From Hofstenia miamia (lineage: Eukaryota; Xenacoelomorpha; Acoela; Hofsteniidae), in NCBI GenBank assembly GCA_900660155.1, contig CABFPE010000094.1, positions 865,677-929,676 on the forward strand: a stretch of 64,000 bases of DNA, given 5' to 3'. Under the pieces are notes generated by a model, which was given only the letters and a program-made list of their open reading frames with translations, was not told the origin of the DNA and did no database searches. Both the position numbers and the translations under genes were made by a program. This document shows positions 1 to 11,340 of the stretch, piece by piece (position 1 is the first letter of the stretch; the number at the start of each line of letters is the position of its first letter).

Positions 1-206
1 GATCATCATCTCTTGTGTTAACGGATTATAGTTGGAGGCTGGTGGTGGAGTTGTACATAGCTCATCAAATAGATTGCCAAGCAAACCAGATACTAATGTT
101 TCAACAGACATTGCCAAAAGTGAATTTGCGTAGAATAAAAATAATGATTTTATCTGATAATTTGGGTGAATATATAGACCAACTTGTTTAATCAGTCAAC
201 ACATTA

Positions 207-345
207 TGACGTCAGTAAAACACCCCCCGGCAATATCCACGACGCCTCAGGTCAAAGGCCACCCCTCTCGACCAATCACAAAAAAGTGGCATGGCCTACG
301 ACCCACCTCTCAGCCAATCAGAAAAAAGTGGCACGGGGTACGACC
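207..345 (+). repeat. CRE plus paired CCAAT-box repeat, copy 1
   Basis: A GC-rich island in AT-rich DNA. A perfect CRE palindrome TGACGTCA lies at 207-214. Two near-identical units of about 42 bp follow, each with a CCAAT box (272-276 and 314-318) inside the core CCAATCA(C/G)AAAAAAGTGG. A related copy lies inverted at 47470-47610 with the same order and spacing. This could be the promoter-bearing end of a mobile element or a dispersed regulatory repeat. I see no gene directly after it. Confidence 0.5.
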
Positions 346-389
346 CCCTTCTACTACTCATATGAACTAGTGTTTTAATTGATGGTCTT

Positions 390-3300
390 CTCGTTTTGAA
401 ATTATGTTGATTAATTTAAAATTTGATCATGAGGAAAAATTGTAAACATAATGCAGGTATTAACTCATTTGTATAAATACATTGGACACACTGTAATTCA
501 AGCAGAAAAATCTATTAGCTTAGCATATCACTAGTGTAATTTTTATTCTTGCTGTGGTTTTATTTTTGCTTTATTAACAATGGTAATAATTTAATAGGCT
601 CTTACAATAATTTAGCAATCATGTGAGGATGTGTGGCAACTATTTGCTTCTTCTCTTCATACCCTGACCCAGATTACAATTTGGGTTGTTTTTATGATGT
701 TTTTTTGGTTGTTTCATACTTTTGGTTGTTGCAGCAACCATTAACATCATAATAACAACCATTAATACTAATTTGAGCAGCTAAAAATGTGATAATTGAG
801 GATTCATTTCATCATTACTGATCATTTTTATATAAAGAAAGGAATTGCAAAATACTTTTTTGAAATATTAAATTTGTGAAAAATTATAATATACTTGGTA
901 AGCAAATTTTCAAAATAATTTATTCATGAATATGTTGTTGGAACAACGTCTTTTAGACCAGTCAAAAAGGTACCATTTCAAAGTTAAAACAACCATAAAT
1001 CTAACAACTAAAAAACAATGTTGTTTAGACAAAATTTGTTATCTGGGGAATTGTGCTCACATTAGGGTAAGTATAGGTGTACAGCGAGTTTGTAATAACT
1101 TCTTCTTTTCCTTTTGTTCAGACCAATGCACATAATTTATTACACTGTAATTAAATCATGTCTGTTGCTTGCATGAACACATGGCATGCTATTTATATTA
1201 TGCATTTATATGTAGGGTAGGCATAAGAAACTTTACTGAAATAGATAATACAAATTAAGACATAATGTAGGGCAGCACTGTTTATTTTCCTCTAAAGAAC
1301 ACTTACCTCATGATAGAACTTCAGTGTGATGCTCTGTGGAATTGGTGGACAACTCTTTTTGGAATCTAAGGAGTGATAGTTCTGTTCAATTTCTGATCAG
1401 TTGTTTTGTTGGAACCAGAAGGTGGCTAGGTTTATACTTGTTTTTCTTATCACTATAGAGCACCCATTTGATGGAGTCAGATTGCCGAATTGTTAGATGC
1501 CCCTAGCTCCACCCCTACAATTCTACAATATATTTTTTCATGGATGCATTACCTAAAGACCTACAGTTCAACTGCAACTGTGAGAACAGATATTTTTTTA
1601 AATGATATTTCATAAGTTAAAAAATTTCTATTATGAATTTCGTAATAGTGTGCTTTGTGAAAATACAACTAAACAAATTGAATAAATTGTGCTCAATAGT
1701 TTTTAAGTGTGCATAACACTGCTGTTAAGTCTGCATCTGCAGAATAAACTGCGTTAAATACTTTCAAAGTGCATAGTAAACTGCTGCTTAGCCTTTGCAA
1801 ATACGTTTTTATCTTAAAAGTTGCATTCATAAAGTACTTTCAATGTTATTGAATGAACATGTGCAAAAGTATTTTCTTGAAATATATTGTAGCAGCTAAT
1901 AAGTTGCAGTCTTCTTCAAATAATAATTTTATAATTAGGACAATTGATGAATATATTTAAGTATTAAACGAAAAAAACTACTGACATAGATTTATTGATG
2001 AAATATTTCATTGATTGTTACTAACACTATAAAATATCCTTTATAATCTACTATATTTTTTAAAATAAAATAAAATGCATACATAGAGATTTTGCTCTTG
2101 TTTGTACTTTGATTTGTTTTACTTTATATGTAATCATTTAGACAACTAGAATTTATAACATTTAGCAGCAAAAAGAGAGAAATTTAACTGAATCAATGAA
2201 ATTTTAGCAGACTTCACAATGGGAATAAGCCAAAATATAATGATTATATTCAAAGTAATATCTTATATTCACAATCAAAATTTAAATATATCAATTTATA
2301 CAAAGTTTATAATTGTCATGAAACAACAATTAAAATTATTATGAAATGAGCAGTGTTTTTTTATTTTGCTTGTAATTGAATTTTCTAAATTTTTCTTTCA
2401 ATCCTAAATTTGTTGTCTGGTAAAAATAAAGTTTCTTTAATAGAAGGCAAATACAAGGAAAAATACAGGGATGCATTTTCTTACAAAACCAAGATTGGTT
2501 GAAGTATTTATTTTTCCGATAATGAATAAAATAATTTTTAGTAGAAATCTTTTTAGTTGTCATTCCGTGAAGTTTATTAGTTAACTCATTTTTAGCACTT
2601 CATCAGTATACAAATGATTCAAGTTTTCACACAATATTGTTTCAAGTATTAATTTACTTATGCTGAATATGCTTATATTTGGAAATTCTAATTGTTACAA
2701 ATTAATAAATCTTATCCCATTATTCAATATGTATTCCATAGATATAATCCAAAATTTCACAAAATTTTTTCATTGGAATTAGAATATGTTAATTTAATCC
2801 AAATAAGTTAATTGCATATCAATTTTAAATAATTTTACAAATTGTTGGCGAAATACTGCCAAAAAATCAAAAAAAAATTGGTCATATTTGGATAATTTGC
2901 CAAAATTTTTGCAAAATGTTGCCAAAAAAATTCATAATCCAAAATCTAAAATTATTTTAACCCTCGAAACGAACTTATTTCTCCAACCAATTATTCGTTT
3001 GAATTTTTTCTTGCAAAAGAGCGCTGATTGATTATTATTTGTAAAGCTAACAGATTAGATCTTCATTCAATCTCGTTTTCAATAAGACGCCAAAATTGTG
3101 CATTCAAAAACTTTTCAATAAACGTAAGCATTGTTTTTTTCACAAATTGACAATAATAATTTTGTAATAGCAATTAAGATTTTCGCAAAAAAAACTATGA
3201 AGAAATTCTATTTATGTCACCAATTATTTAATAGGTTCCAAATTTTGCTAACAAACGTAAACTGAGAAACACAAGATGAAGATTTTAGTAGTAAATATAA

Positions 3301-3583
3301 AATAAATAAACAAATAAGATATTTTAGAATATTACAGCAATATGTTACAATTGCAAATTTTAAAGGTCAAAAAGAATATTATATACAGCATTCATTATAA
3401 TACAACTTAAAAAATTGCATTTAGACACCAAAATTTAATCATGAATGTTTTCAACTTCATTGATATATCCTCCATTACTTTCTTCAATCACGCTTGACTC
3501 ACTAGGTATGTTCTTTTCTAAATTTGATAATGCATATACATTTACCAAATCACCTAAATCATAGATACATTCAAGAGAAAAGT
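390..3583. other. AT-rich stretch without recognisable genes
   Basis: The short open frames here (such as 926-1135) resemble no family I recognise and are compatible with chance in AT-rich DNA. Around 2840-2950 there are several TTGCCAAAA-type words, perhaps a decayed small transposon, but I find no clear ends. Confidence 0.5.

Positions 3584-3615
<32 letters not shown>
3584..3615. repeat. (TA)n microsatellite
   Basis: An uninterrupted TA dinucleotide run. It lies just upstream of the broken multi-copy protein gene at 3.65-4.9 kb. Confidence 0.9.
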
Positions 3616-3617
<2 letters not shown>

Positions 3618-3649
3618 TATCGTTTTCAGCAGCAGCATCAGTTTCAAGC

Positions 3650-4910
3650 ATAAAAGTGAAAAAACGACCTTGATGAACAATTCATAGAGAAGAGAAATTA
3701 TCGACTTTTCAAGCTGGATGTTCCATAGCACTTTCTAATAGAGTTAACAAATTTACAGCTATCTACGTCTGTAGCTTGCTTTATTGATCAGAACCTGTCA
3801 TGTGCTCTTTGTGAAGAAATGGGCAGATGCTATCAAAGAAGAGCATTACGTTCTTGTTGGTGAGCCTGGATCCACTAACTTAACGCATTTATCCTCGAAC
3901 TATGGACCTGCTGTGGACATTGTTAATAAAATCACAGCATTTCTCAGAGAAAGTTATCATGAATTCAATTCTAAAGCAATTGGCTCTGACGGAACCAATG
4001 AAACACAGGAGTGAAGAATGGTATATTATGCAGGCTTAAGCTGCAATTGGAGCACACGATTTAATGGTTAATTTATTTGATGCCCATCAATTTCAACAGG
4101 GTTGCGAGCATATTCTGACACCACTGGATCCTTTCTGCAGAAATGTAAAACCCATTGTGCTCTTTCTTTATAGCCTTTTTAGGGTCACAGAAACTCAACA
4201 AATTTTGAGAAATTGCACGAACTAAGCTATGATAAACAATATCTGTACGAACTTTGCAGTCAATGATTGCAGGACGCCTTTCAAAAAAGGTAAAATCAAA
4301 GAAACCGGGACCATTACCTCATTACAGTTTCGGGCTGATAAATGCTTCACAAATACTGAGAACTTATGTTTGTATATCTGACACAAAATGGCAATTGAAA
4401 TTTCTTGCAGAGTACATCCCTAATGTCTGTGCATCCTTATATCTGGAATGGACCTTTTCATTTCTGGAAAATGGCATATTTTTCAAAATTCCTTCCAGCA
4501 ACTTGCATTGAGGTTGCGGAGAGGAATGCGTTTTTTGCACATCTAGATAATCTCATAGCGTAAATGCTGTGGTAAAGGGATGAAGAACGGAGATAATCGG
4601 GTTTAAAGCGATTGTGATCACTTCCATTTCCATTTGATCATAAAGTTCGGGAATTTAAACTTCTGCTTGTGAATTTGAATGCTGAACATGTACTCAACTT
4701 GATAACTTGGGAAGTGCGGTTTGGTTGCCCTCCTGATCTGTCCGGCATCTAAATGGAAGATCTGTCTAAATTCGTTGAAAACAATTCCACGTCCTTCATT
4801 TCTATTTGGCAATGTCACTCTCATGCAGTTGAGAGATTCATCAGAGTAGTAACAGATGCGTCTGCCTCTGTAGAACAGCCACAAATTCATTGAATTTCAA
4901 GCTAAAACAA
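3650..4910 (+). pseudogene. Broken copy of a repetitive, probably transposon-derived protein family
   Basis: Three blocks on the plus strand, in different frames, resemble one family of uncharacterised multi-copy proteins that I recall from cnidarian and arthropod annotations. Block one (3784-4014) contains KEEHYVLVGEPGS and a GSDGTN motif, matching the family's IKEEH...GCDGTNVNTG region. Block two (about 4020-4110) reads like the family's LELQLERPLQWLIC segment. Block three (about 4618-4910) has QCHSHAVERFIRVVTDAS, matching the family's PCHTQAVER...VTEAS end. The order is right, but stops and frameshifts separate the blocks, so this is a dead copy. Whether the family is a transposase or a domesticated gene is not clear from sequence. 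The opposite-strand frame at 4618-4890 is a shadow. Confidence 0.55.
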
Positions 4911-6000
4911 AAATCAGGTATGACGAAATTCGATACGAAATACCAGTGCCCTATTTGACCCTCTCATGGCTGTGATTATTAAGCAATTTAAAATTTAAAT
5001 ATCTGGACGATACAAATGAATATATTGAAATTGCTTTTATCAGAACTGCTTATTTTGCTATTGTTACATTTTCAATTATATTTCAAAATTCAAGTTCAAA
5101 TAAAAGTATTTCACATGTTAGACATTTTAAAATTAGACAAAGAAGAGCAATATTTAGGCAAGATAATTAGAATTATTAGTTTCACGAAGGAAAAATTTCT
5201 TTCATTTCCACTTGTTAGGGGAATTATTTTTTTGCATGTAAGCCTACAAATAGAATTATAATTGTAGGCAAAGTACAACTTCCAAGAAAAATAGCTTACC
5301 TCACTGCAAAGTCAATACTGAAACATCATTAAGATATTTGAAAGATATCCTCTGATGAAAACTATATGTGTGTTACACATTTTTTTTGTTAAAATGAAAA
5401 AAGGAACCTACATATTATGTAATTAACCTGTTTCATTGGAGGCAGAATTTCTTGCACTAAGTAAGTACATTTTAAAGACAATTTTCTGACCCGGGCCACC
5501 ATAACAAAATACGAAATTTTATTTTTTGACCAAATGGGTCACTGCACCCTACAATTTAGTTTTTAAAATGTGCTGTATAGCTTATATATCAAGATGTATT
5601 ATTCATAAACAGATTCGAGAAAATTCAGCACACATTAAGCAACCATTATTGTACATAATATGTCTAAGAAGACTAATGTAACTTCCATTGCAGTGTCTCC
5701 ATTTCAAATATCAAACACATTATTAACACCCGGATTCATAATAACGAAGCAAATAAACATACCACTGATTCATATTACAAATATATAAATAACTTAAAAT
5801 TTAGTTTCTACATACCATGGTGGTCCATGCTGATTGGTGAATTCATATATTCATTTTCTAAATTGTTATAGTAAATAAATACTTTACTAAATAATCAATA
5901 TTTTGCAAACAATAATGCACTCAAGAAATATCGTTATCCCATGTGTATTTCACCATCCATCAACATTTGCATCTAGACAATATGTAATTGAGAATATTAT
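4911..6000. other. AT-rich stretch, no feature recognised
   Basis: An 81-codon frame at 5016-5261 is rich in Leu, Ile and Lys and matches nothing I know. The right edge is the 3' tail of the LINE on the minus strand. Confidence 0.5.
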
Positions 6001-6499
6001 ATATTATTTATTATTTATTTAACCTAACCTTATAAAGTGCTTTATAATTCAACGAATATTCGAAAGCGCTGCAATTTGTAGCAGCTAGCACTAGCCCACA
6101 TACCCATCATTGAGTCTTGTAATATGTCATGCTAAACAGAAATGTCTTTATTCTTTTCTTGAAGATTACAAAATTACGCTGCATGCGTATGTCCACCGGT
6201 TTGGTGCCACAATAGAGAATCGTCGTAGCTCTTGGTTCTTATTGCAACACGATACAGCCAGCATCATCCAGTTGTCATTCCGAGTATTGATATCTCTTCT
6301 TTGTCTTAGCAGATCTCCTAACTACTTCGGAGCCAATGTAACTCGTGTCTCTAATTTGTTAAGTGGCATCTTCTTTTGAGCTGAAAAATTAATCTTATAG
6401 CTGCATTTTGGGCCCTTTGTAATTTATCTGTGACAATCTTGGGCGAGTTGATTAATAAACCATTTGAGTAGTCTAGGCGACTCAATACCATTGACTAAA

Positions 6500-7363
6500 T
6501 TAATAGTAATAGTGGCATGTAATACTTTTCCGGATTGACCATATTTGGCGCATGATTCTCCAACACATTGAGCATACGTTGTTGATGTGAGACTTGAATG
6601 ACCAGTTTGAATCCAGTGTAACGCCAAGTAGTCGAATTTCTTCACTTGTTTCAACTTGTTGTTCAGCACAATCCACAACTTGTCGCTCAAATGGAGTGTT
6701 CATTCCGGAAACAAATAGAATTTCGGATTTGTTCACATTTAATTGCAGTTTCATCTTATTACAGAGATCTCTTAATTCTGTAGTAATAACTTTGATCTTT
6801 GATAATGCCTCACTTATAGAGTTCTTGACACCTATCATGATTGTTATATCATCCGCATAGACGTGGAAACTTACATCAAATGAATTCAATAATTCACAAA
6901 TCGGCATGGTGTATAATAGAAATAATATTGGTAAGAGCTTAGAGCCCTGGTGACCACCATGTTCTACGTCCATTACATTTGATGATACTCCATTTACTGT
7001 TACAAACTGTTTCCTGTTAGTTAGATAATTGATTAGTAACTTAGTTGTCGATATATCTGCCCCAATATAGCATCTTAGTATTTGACATAAAATCGTAGCA
7101 TCAATGGTGTCAAACGCGCTGCTTATGTCCAGTGTGATGATGAATATCCCCTTTTGCTGAGATAATGAACTCAGTACAACTTGATTAATATGCAAGAGAA
7201 TGGTTTTGGTAAAATGACATTTTCGATAACCAGATATTGAAGCATCATCTAACCCAAAGGTCGTTATGTGATCCCTTATTTGCTTGGCCATTATTCCATC
7301 GAATATCTTAGCGAAATATTTCAAATTTGAGACTGGTCGGTAACGTTTTAATATTTCTTGCAT
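6500..7363 (-). CDS. LINE ORF2 part 2: reverse transcriptase
   Basis: Reverse transcriptase of the CR1/L2-type LINE. The motifs run YRPVSNLKYFAKIFD, ITLDISSAFDTID (catalytic Asp of block A), GGHQGSKLLPILFLL (block B) and FHVYADDITIMI (catalytic YADD of block C), followed by NVNKSEILFVSG and RLLGVTLDSNWSFKSH from the thumb region. About 287 codons are open without a stop. Upstream linker sequence at 7532-7864 is in another frame. The C-terminal piece (about 6110-6424) is also frame-shifted. The plus-strand frames here are shadows. Confidence 0.88.
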   Translation of the reverse strand: MQEILKRYRPVSNLKYFAKIFDGIMAKQIRDHITTFGLDDASISGYRKCHFTKTILLHINQVVLSSLSQQKGIFIITLDISSAFDTIDATILCQILRCYIGADISTTKLLINYLTNRKQFVTVNGVSSNVMDVEHGGHQGSKLLPILFLLYTMPICELLNSFDVSFHVYADDITIMIGVKNSISEALSKIKVITTELRDLCNKMKLQLNVNKSEILFVSGMNTPFERQVVDCAEQQVETSEEIRLLGVTLDSNWSFKSHINNVCSMCWRIMRQIWSIRKSITCHYYY

Positions 7364-7873
7364 CGGTTTCGTTTATTTAGGATGTACTGCGGCTGTTTTA
7401 ATTTAATCTGGATACGCAGTAGTTTCCATCATATGATTGAACTCCGATGTGAGCCAAGGAGCTGTTATCATTGCTAGATCTTTGACAATTCTTGCACGGA
7501 TCCAAAATGGAAATTTTACTTGATTGTTCTTTTATTGCGATTTCCATGTCATGAATAGATACAGCCTTGAATATAAAATTGGTGGAATATTATTAGGAAC
7601 TGGAATTACATTGTCACTTTCAGTCATTGATAGTCGATTGTCACGAATTTTGGTAATGAAGATTTCATTGAATTCATTAGCTAGACTTAGTGGTGAACTT
7701 GTAGTGGGAAGTCTTATCTTAGTTTTTCGTTTGAGCATCGTTCCTAAGATTGAGAAAAGTTTTCCTTGATCACTACCAGCTGTTTTAATTTGATTAAGAC
7801 AATAACGTTCCTTCTTACAGCGAAAAATCTTCTTACCTCCTCCGCTTCCGTATTTCATTTCCAAGCTCGCGAT

Positions 7874-8722
7874 CTAGATAGGGACATTTAAATGGACGTT
7901 CCCGAGGTTGCACCTTAGGGGTTGCTCTGCGTACGCAATCGAAAACAACCCGAATGTAGAGGATTTGCTACCAAAATTCAGATCCTTGAAGGCATCTGCG
8001 AATGATCCAGGATTAAATCGATTCCAATCATACAATGTCACGGATTCAGTTGTATTCGTTGACTCATATTGGTCCACCTCGATCTGAAAGTATATCTGAT
8101 CATGGTCTGAATTCACAATGTGTAGGTGACGCAGATTTGTAATCTTACAATTGTCTACCGTAACAACCAGGTCAATCAGGTGGCCTTTTCTATGTGTAGG
8201 ATGCTTTACCCATTGATTCAAATTAAATTCATTAAATATATCCAACATTCGTATTGTATACGTGTTGTTTCGATCATCCATGTGAATATTAAAATCTCCG
8301 ACGCAAAGAAATTGTTCGTCATATATAGAATAATTCATCACTAATTCTCTGTAAATTATAAGAAATTCAGATGTGTTACCAGATGGAATACGATATAGAA
8401 CCAAGAGTCTTAGATTAATAGGCTTGAACAGTAAAACACAGTACTCACATGCTGTTGAAGTTCTTTTTTCGAGTACTTCACATGATAGATATGGCTTGAA
8501 TATCACAGCAATGCCACCTCCACGACCTTGTCTTGGAATGCTTACGGCTTCGTATTGAATATTCGAGTCTAGTGCACAGAACTGAAGAGCACTAATTGGA
8601 AAGTCTGGGTTTAACCATGTCTCAGTAATTGTTAAAATGTCAATTTCATACTCAGTAGCCAACATTGCAATGTCCTCGAGCTTATTTGTAACAGACCTTG
8701 AGTTTAAGTAAGCGATATTTAG
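7874..8722 (-). CDS. LINE ORF2 part 1: APE-type endonuclease
   Basis: The target-site nicking domain of the same LINE. From the first codons after the ORF1 stop it reads LNIAYLNSRSVTNKL, the usual opening of an APE domain. Next come LTITETWL (catalytic Glu), RGGGIAVIF, GDFNIHMDD, LIDLVVT and SDHDQIYF (catalytic SDH). The frame is open to a stop at 7874. The RT follows in other frames (a linker at 7532-7864, then RT at 6500-7363), so the original ORF2 is broken. The first ATG (8665) lies inside the domain and is probably not the native start. Confidence 0.85.
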   Translation of the reverse strand, partial: LNIAYLNSRSVTNKLEDIAMLATEYEIDILTITETWLNPDFPISALQFCALDSNIQYEAVSIPRQGRGGGIAVIFKPYLSCEVLEKRTSTACEYCVLLFKPINLRLLVLYRIPSGNTSEFLIIYRELVMNYSIYDEQFLCVGDFNIHMDDRNNTYTIRMLDIFNEFNLNQWVKHPTHRKGHLIDLVVTVDNCKITNLRHLHIVNSDHDQIYFQIEVDQYESTNTTESVTLYDWNRFNPGSFADAFKDLNFGSKSSTFGLFSIAYAEQPLRCNLGNVHLNVPI

Positions 8723-9460
8723 TCAATTGAGAGATTTCATCCATGTCCTGGCTTTATCGTCCAGGTAAAACCTATTGATTAGAACTCCCGATGGCCAATT
8801 CTTTGGATCATGTATAATGTCTCTAGAATCACTTGAGAAAATGCAGTGATAACCCTTGAATTTAGAGCCTTCCTTAGTGACCTCTCTGATGTTCATTAAT
8901 TTTATTCCAGTGGATAAACAATGCTCTTTTATATCGGCTTCATCGCAATCTCTATTAATTCTTCCCACATATATATGCAATCTTGGTTCAGGTAGAGGAG
9001 ATCCCTTGAACTTGCCGGCAGTATTCGAACTTCCGAGAATTGCAGGGGGTCTTCTGCTATTAACGTTAGATTCCATTTCATCTCTGGCGTCGACTTTTCT
9101 TTTTAGTCTTTTGGTTGGTTGAGTTTGAGAGTCGATGCTCACTGTAGATCTGAGACTGTCATTTCGTTGTCGCCTAACAACATTGGTCCAAGTATTCTTA
9201 TTAGTTGGGTTCACGTTGTGAGCTACAGAGCTTCGCACAAAGTTATTTAAACTGTCTCTTATCTCGTTGATACTTTTTTCAATTGTTTTAATTCTGTCTT
9301 CCATTTCGTCCGAATTCCATAGTGGCTTCTTCTCTGCATCCAAACAGTCGTCACATTGCCATAGGTATCTTCCCTTCGAAATCATGTTTCCTTTGAGGTT
9401 AACACACTTCGCATGAATACAATGTTCACTGCATGTATTACAGGGGAGGATTAGCGAGAT
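8723..9460 (-). CDS. LINE ORF1: PHD-type finger, coiled coil, RRM-like domain
   Basis: The first product of the CR1/L2-type LINE, an RNA-binding ORF1p. The first ATG in the open frame is at 9385, but the frame extends upstream. There it encodes CNTCSEHCIHAKC and then WQCDDC, the C-x2-C / H-x-x-C / C-x2-C half of a PHD finger, so the true start lies upstream. A heptad-like stretch follows (RIKTIEKSINEIRDSLNNF), then a basic linker, then an RRM-like domain beginning RLHIYVGRINRD. It ends at TGA (8723-8725). The next codons continue in the same frame into the endonuclease, and the stop is followed by CTA, a context known to be leaky in other genes. Confidence 0.75.
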   Translation of the reverse strand: MSLILPCNTCSEHCIHAKCVNLKGNMISKGRYLWQCDDCLDAEKKPLWNSDEMEDRIKTIEKSINEIRDSLNNFVRSSVAHNVNPTNKNTWTNVVRRQRNDSLRSTVSIDSQTQPTKRLKRKVDARDEMESNVNSRRPPAILGSSNTAGKFKGSPLPEPRLHIYVGRINRDCDEADIKEHCLSTGIKLMNIREVTKEGSKFKGYHCIFSSDSRDIIHDPKNWPSGVLINRFYLDDKARTWMKSLN

Positions 9461-9539
9461 GTTAGTGCAAACATGGGTAAATTCAATTTTAAATTCGAAG
9501 AAAATGGAAACTTTTCATCTCAACAAGGGAACAGTTTCA

Positions 9540-10028
9540 TTTCAACTCAATTTCTATTAAGATCTTACAAATGTAGAAAATAAACTAGATGCTAATAAAT
9601 CTTGTGGATCCAGCAACATACCGTATTGGAGAATTAAAAAATATTCTTATATTTTTGGTGTATACCTACTTGTAGCATTCAACCAAAGCATTATAAATAA
9701 TTAATTTCCTGTGTATTTAAAGCAATCTGATATTTCACCGTTATATAAAAATGGAGAAATACTAGATCCATTGAACTATCGACCGATTAGCATAACACAC
9801 CCTTTCTCAAAAATATTTGAAAAACTTCTAACTGCACAAATGTACAAGTTTATTAGTGACAATAAAATTTTATCAAGTAATCAGTTTGGATTTCGACCTA
9901 AGTTCAGTACATCTGATGCGATTTTAACAATGCCGACTATACTAACACTTTTCTGTACACTTATTGAAAGACATGTTTCAATTACCTTGACCACAGCAAC
10001 TTTGAAAGACGTAAGGTTCATCTATTAA
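9540..10028 (+). mobile_element. LINE RT fragment (CR1/jockey-type), plus strand
   Basis: A truncated RT piece in opposite orientation to the neighbouring LINE. From 9600 it reads NKSCGSSNIPYWRIK, like the SGPDGIP block before RT. Then come SDISPLYKNGE, NYRPISITHPFSKIFEKLL and LSSNQFGFRPKFSTSDAIL, which are RT blocks 0 to 2. One stop lies near 9700 and the element ends before the YxDD block. It is a different subfamily from the 6-9.5 kb copy, judging from the sequence. Confidence 0.75.
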
Positions 10029-10029
10029 T

Positions 10030-11135
10030 AACATGAATTATATTATTGGTTATGCTAACAAAAATTATATCTTCAAATTATATGTATGTCTACATTTCTT
10101 CAATTTACGTACACATAAAATCATTAACCAAAAAATTCCTTTTATTAAGTAGTAATATTTTTCCAATATGAAAATTCGTTTAAAATAAATTAATGAATAA
10201 AATCGCCGTTACGTACATGAATGCAGAACAATTTTGCATCTTAATAATTTTCTCACTGTTTGTAAAATGAACATTTGGTTAAAAGCAGAGATCTGATCTC
10301 TATGATTCTTTAATCTTACTGATCCACATTGCTCTTACTCGATTTTTTCAAGTATTGAATTGAATTTTGAATTTACTCTGTGAAGTCATAATTAATTTAG
10401 TCCATCGTCGAAGAAACAAATTGGAAAATTAATAATGATTGTGTTCTTCTCTCTCACCAATATACTTAGCCTAAATATAAAAATCACAAAGCAATAACTT
10501 AAATGCTTTTGGACATGGTATCATCACATATAAAAATTTTTACAGATGCAACCAAGAATTTTGCACACTCCTAGATTAAGGGACTCGGCTAACCCAAATA
10601 GCAAGCCAGTAATAAGCCATTAATTACAAATTGATAAGCCAATAATAACCCTTTAATAGACTATTGATGGCAAATAGTAGGTTTTTTAGGCAGAATATTA
10701 CTTTATATTGAAGAAACTAATTCATAGGTCAAAAGTGCAACTCAAACTAACACAAGCTGAAGTATATCTTCGAGATCCAACCAAGCACATTCCAAAAAAG
10801 CGATTACCTAAAATTTGAAAGAATATTATTAATAAATGATAACAATAAACATACAAATCTGCCAAATTTAACCAAAACATAGAATGATAAAACTAAGTGT
10901 AATTTTGAAATAGTATTTTCTAAAATCTTGAAAAATCTTTTATGCTTAATTGTAACTTTTTATATAACAATCAATTTCAAGATGCCAAATATTTTTGAAT
11001 AAATAATTTGAAAATTCAATTTACATATATATTATTTTTTGCAAACTAAAAATTACAAAATAGCGTTTCGCAATACCTTTTATATTGAAAAGTGAAGTAA
11101 GTTTTACTTGCAAGCATATGCTCATCGATTATTAA
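10030..11135. other. AT-rich stretch, no feature recognised
   Basis: No coding-like segment or terminal repeat recognised on either strand. Confidence 0.5.
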
Positions 11136-11139
11136 TAAC

Positions 11140-11340
11140 TAAATGTGAAACTCCCAGCGTCACTGGCCACAAAAACCACATGCTTCCCACTAGCATCCCA
11201 CTGATGATGGCCAATTATATTATTAAATGTAATTGTAACGTGATATAAGCCAAGAGTACTGTTGGAAGTCTGTTCTGCAAATTACCCTACAGATTGAACA
11301 CTTTGGTCCAAACCACTTAATATTATAATGCTCATAATAA
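11140..11340 (-). other. Coding-like segment of unknown family
   Basis: On the minus strand this stretch is richer in GC than its surroundings. It has one long readable frame, interrupted once, containing TSNSTLGLYHVTITFNN and WDASGKHVVFVASDAGSF. An AG acceptor-like site precedes it. The text resembles a beta-strand-rich domain, with echoes of an integrin-type A domain or a WD repeat, but I cannot assign it. A short piece at about 11527-11592 on the same strand ends in AAG|GTAAAT, a possible donor. It could be an exon relic of a host gene or an unrecognised transposon. Confidence 0.25.

Larger units (their letters stand above)
6005..9480 (-). mobile_element. CR1/L2-type LINE, nearly full length, decayed
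   Basis: A non-LTR retrotransposon on the minus strand, about 3.45 kb. In order it has ORF1 (PHD-type finger, coiled coil, RRM-like domain), an APE-type endonuclease, an RT with FHVYADD, and a C-terminal tail. The tail reads LQRAQNAAIRLIFQLK near 6420 and later FKKRIKTFLF, both typical of CR1/L2 ORF2 ends. The 3' end carries AATAAATAATAAAT-like repeats at about 6000-6030. The ORF2 part is split by several stops and frameshifts (between endonuclease and RT near 7870 and 7370-7530, and again near 6500), so it is not active. PHD fingers in CR1 ORF1 are known for this clade. Several other fragments of related elements lie downstream. Confidence 0.88.

Noticed and set aside
3584-3615. TA runs as CRISPR-like or structured arrays
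   Set aside because: All are plain dinucleotide microsatellites of the kind common in AT-rich animal genomes.
4618-4890. 90-codon minus-strand frame
   Set aside because: The plus strand carries the family-like text here, and the minus frame has no similarity I know.
6594-6860. Open frames on the plus strand over the CR1-type LINE (also 7524-7769, 8126-8344, 8373-8558, 8856-9122)
   Set aside because: They are antisense shadows of clear RT, endonuclease and ORF1 motifs on the minus strand.
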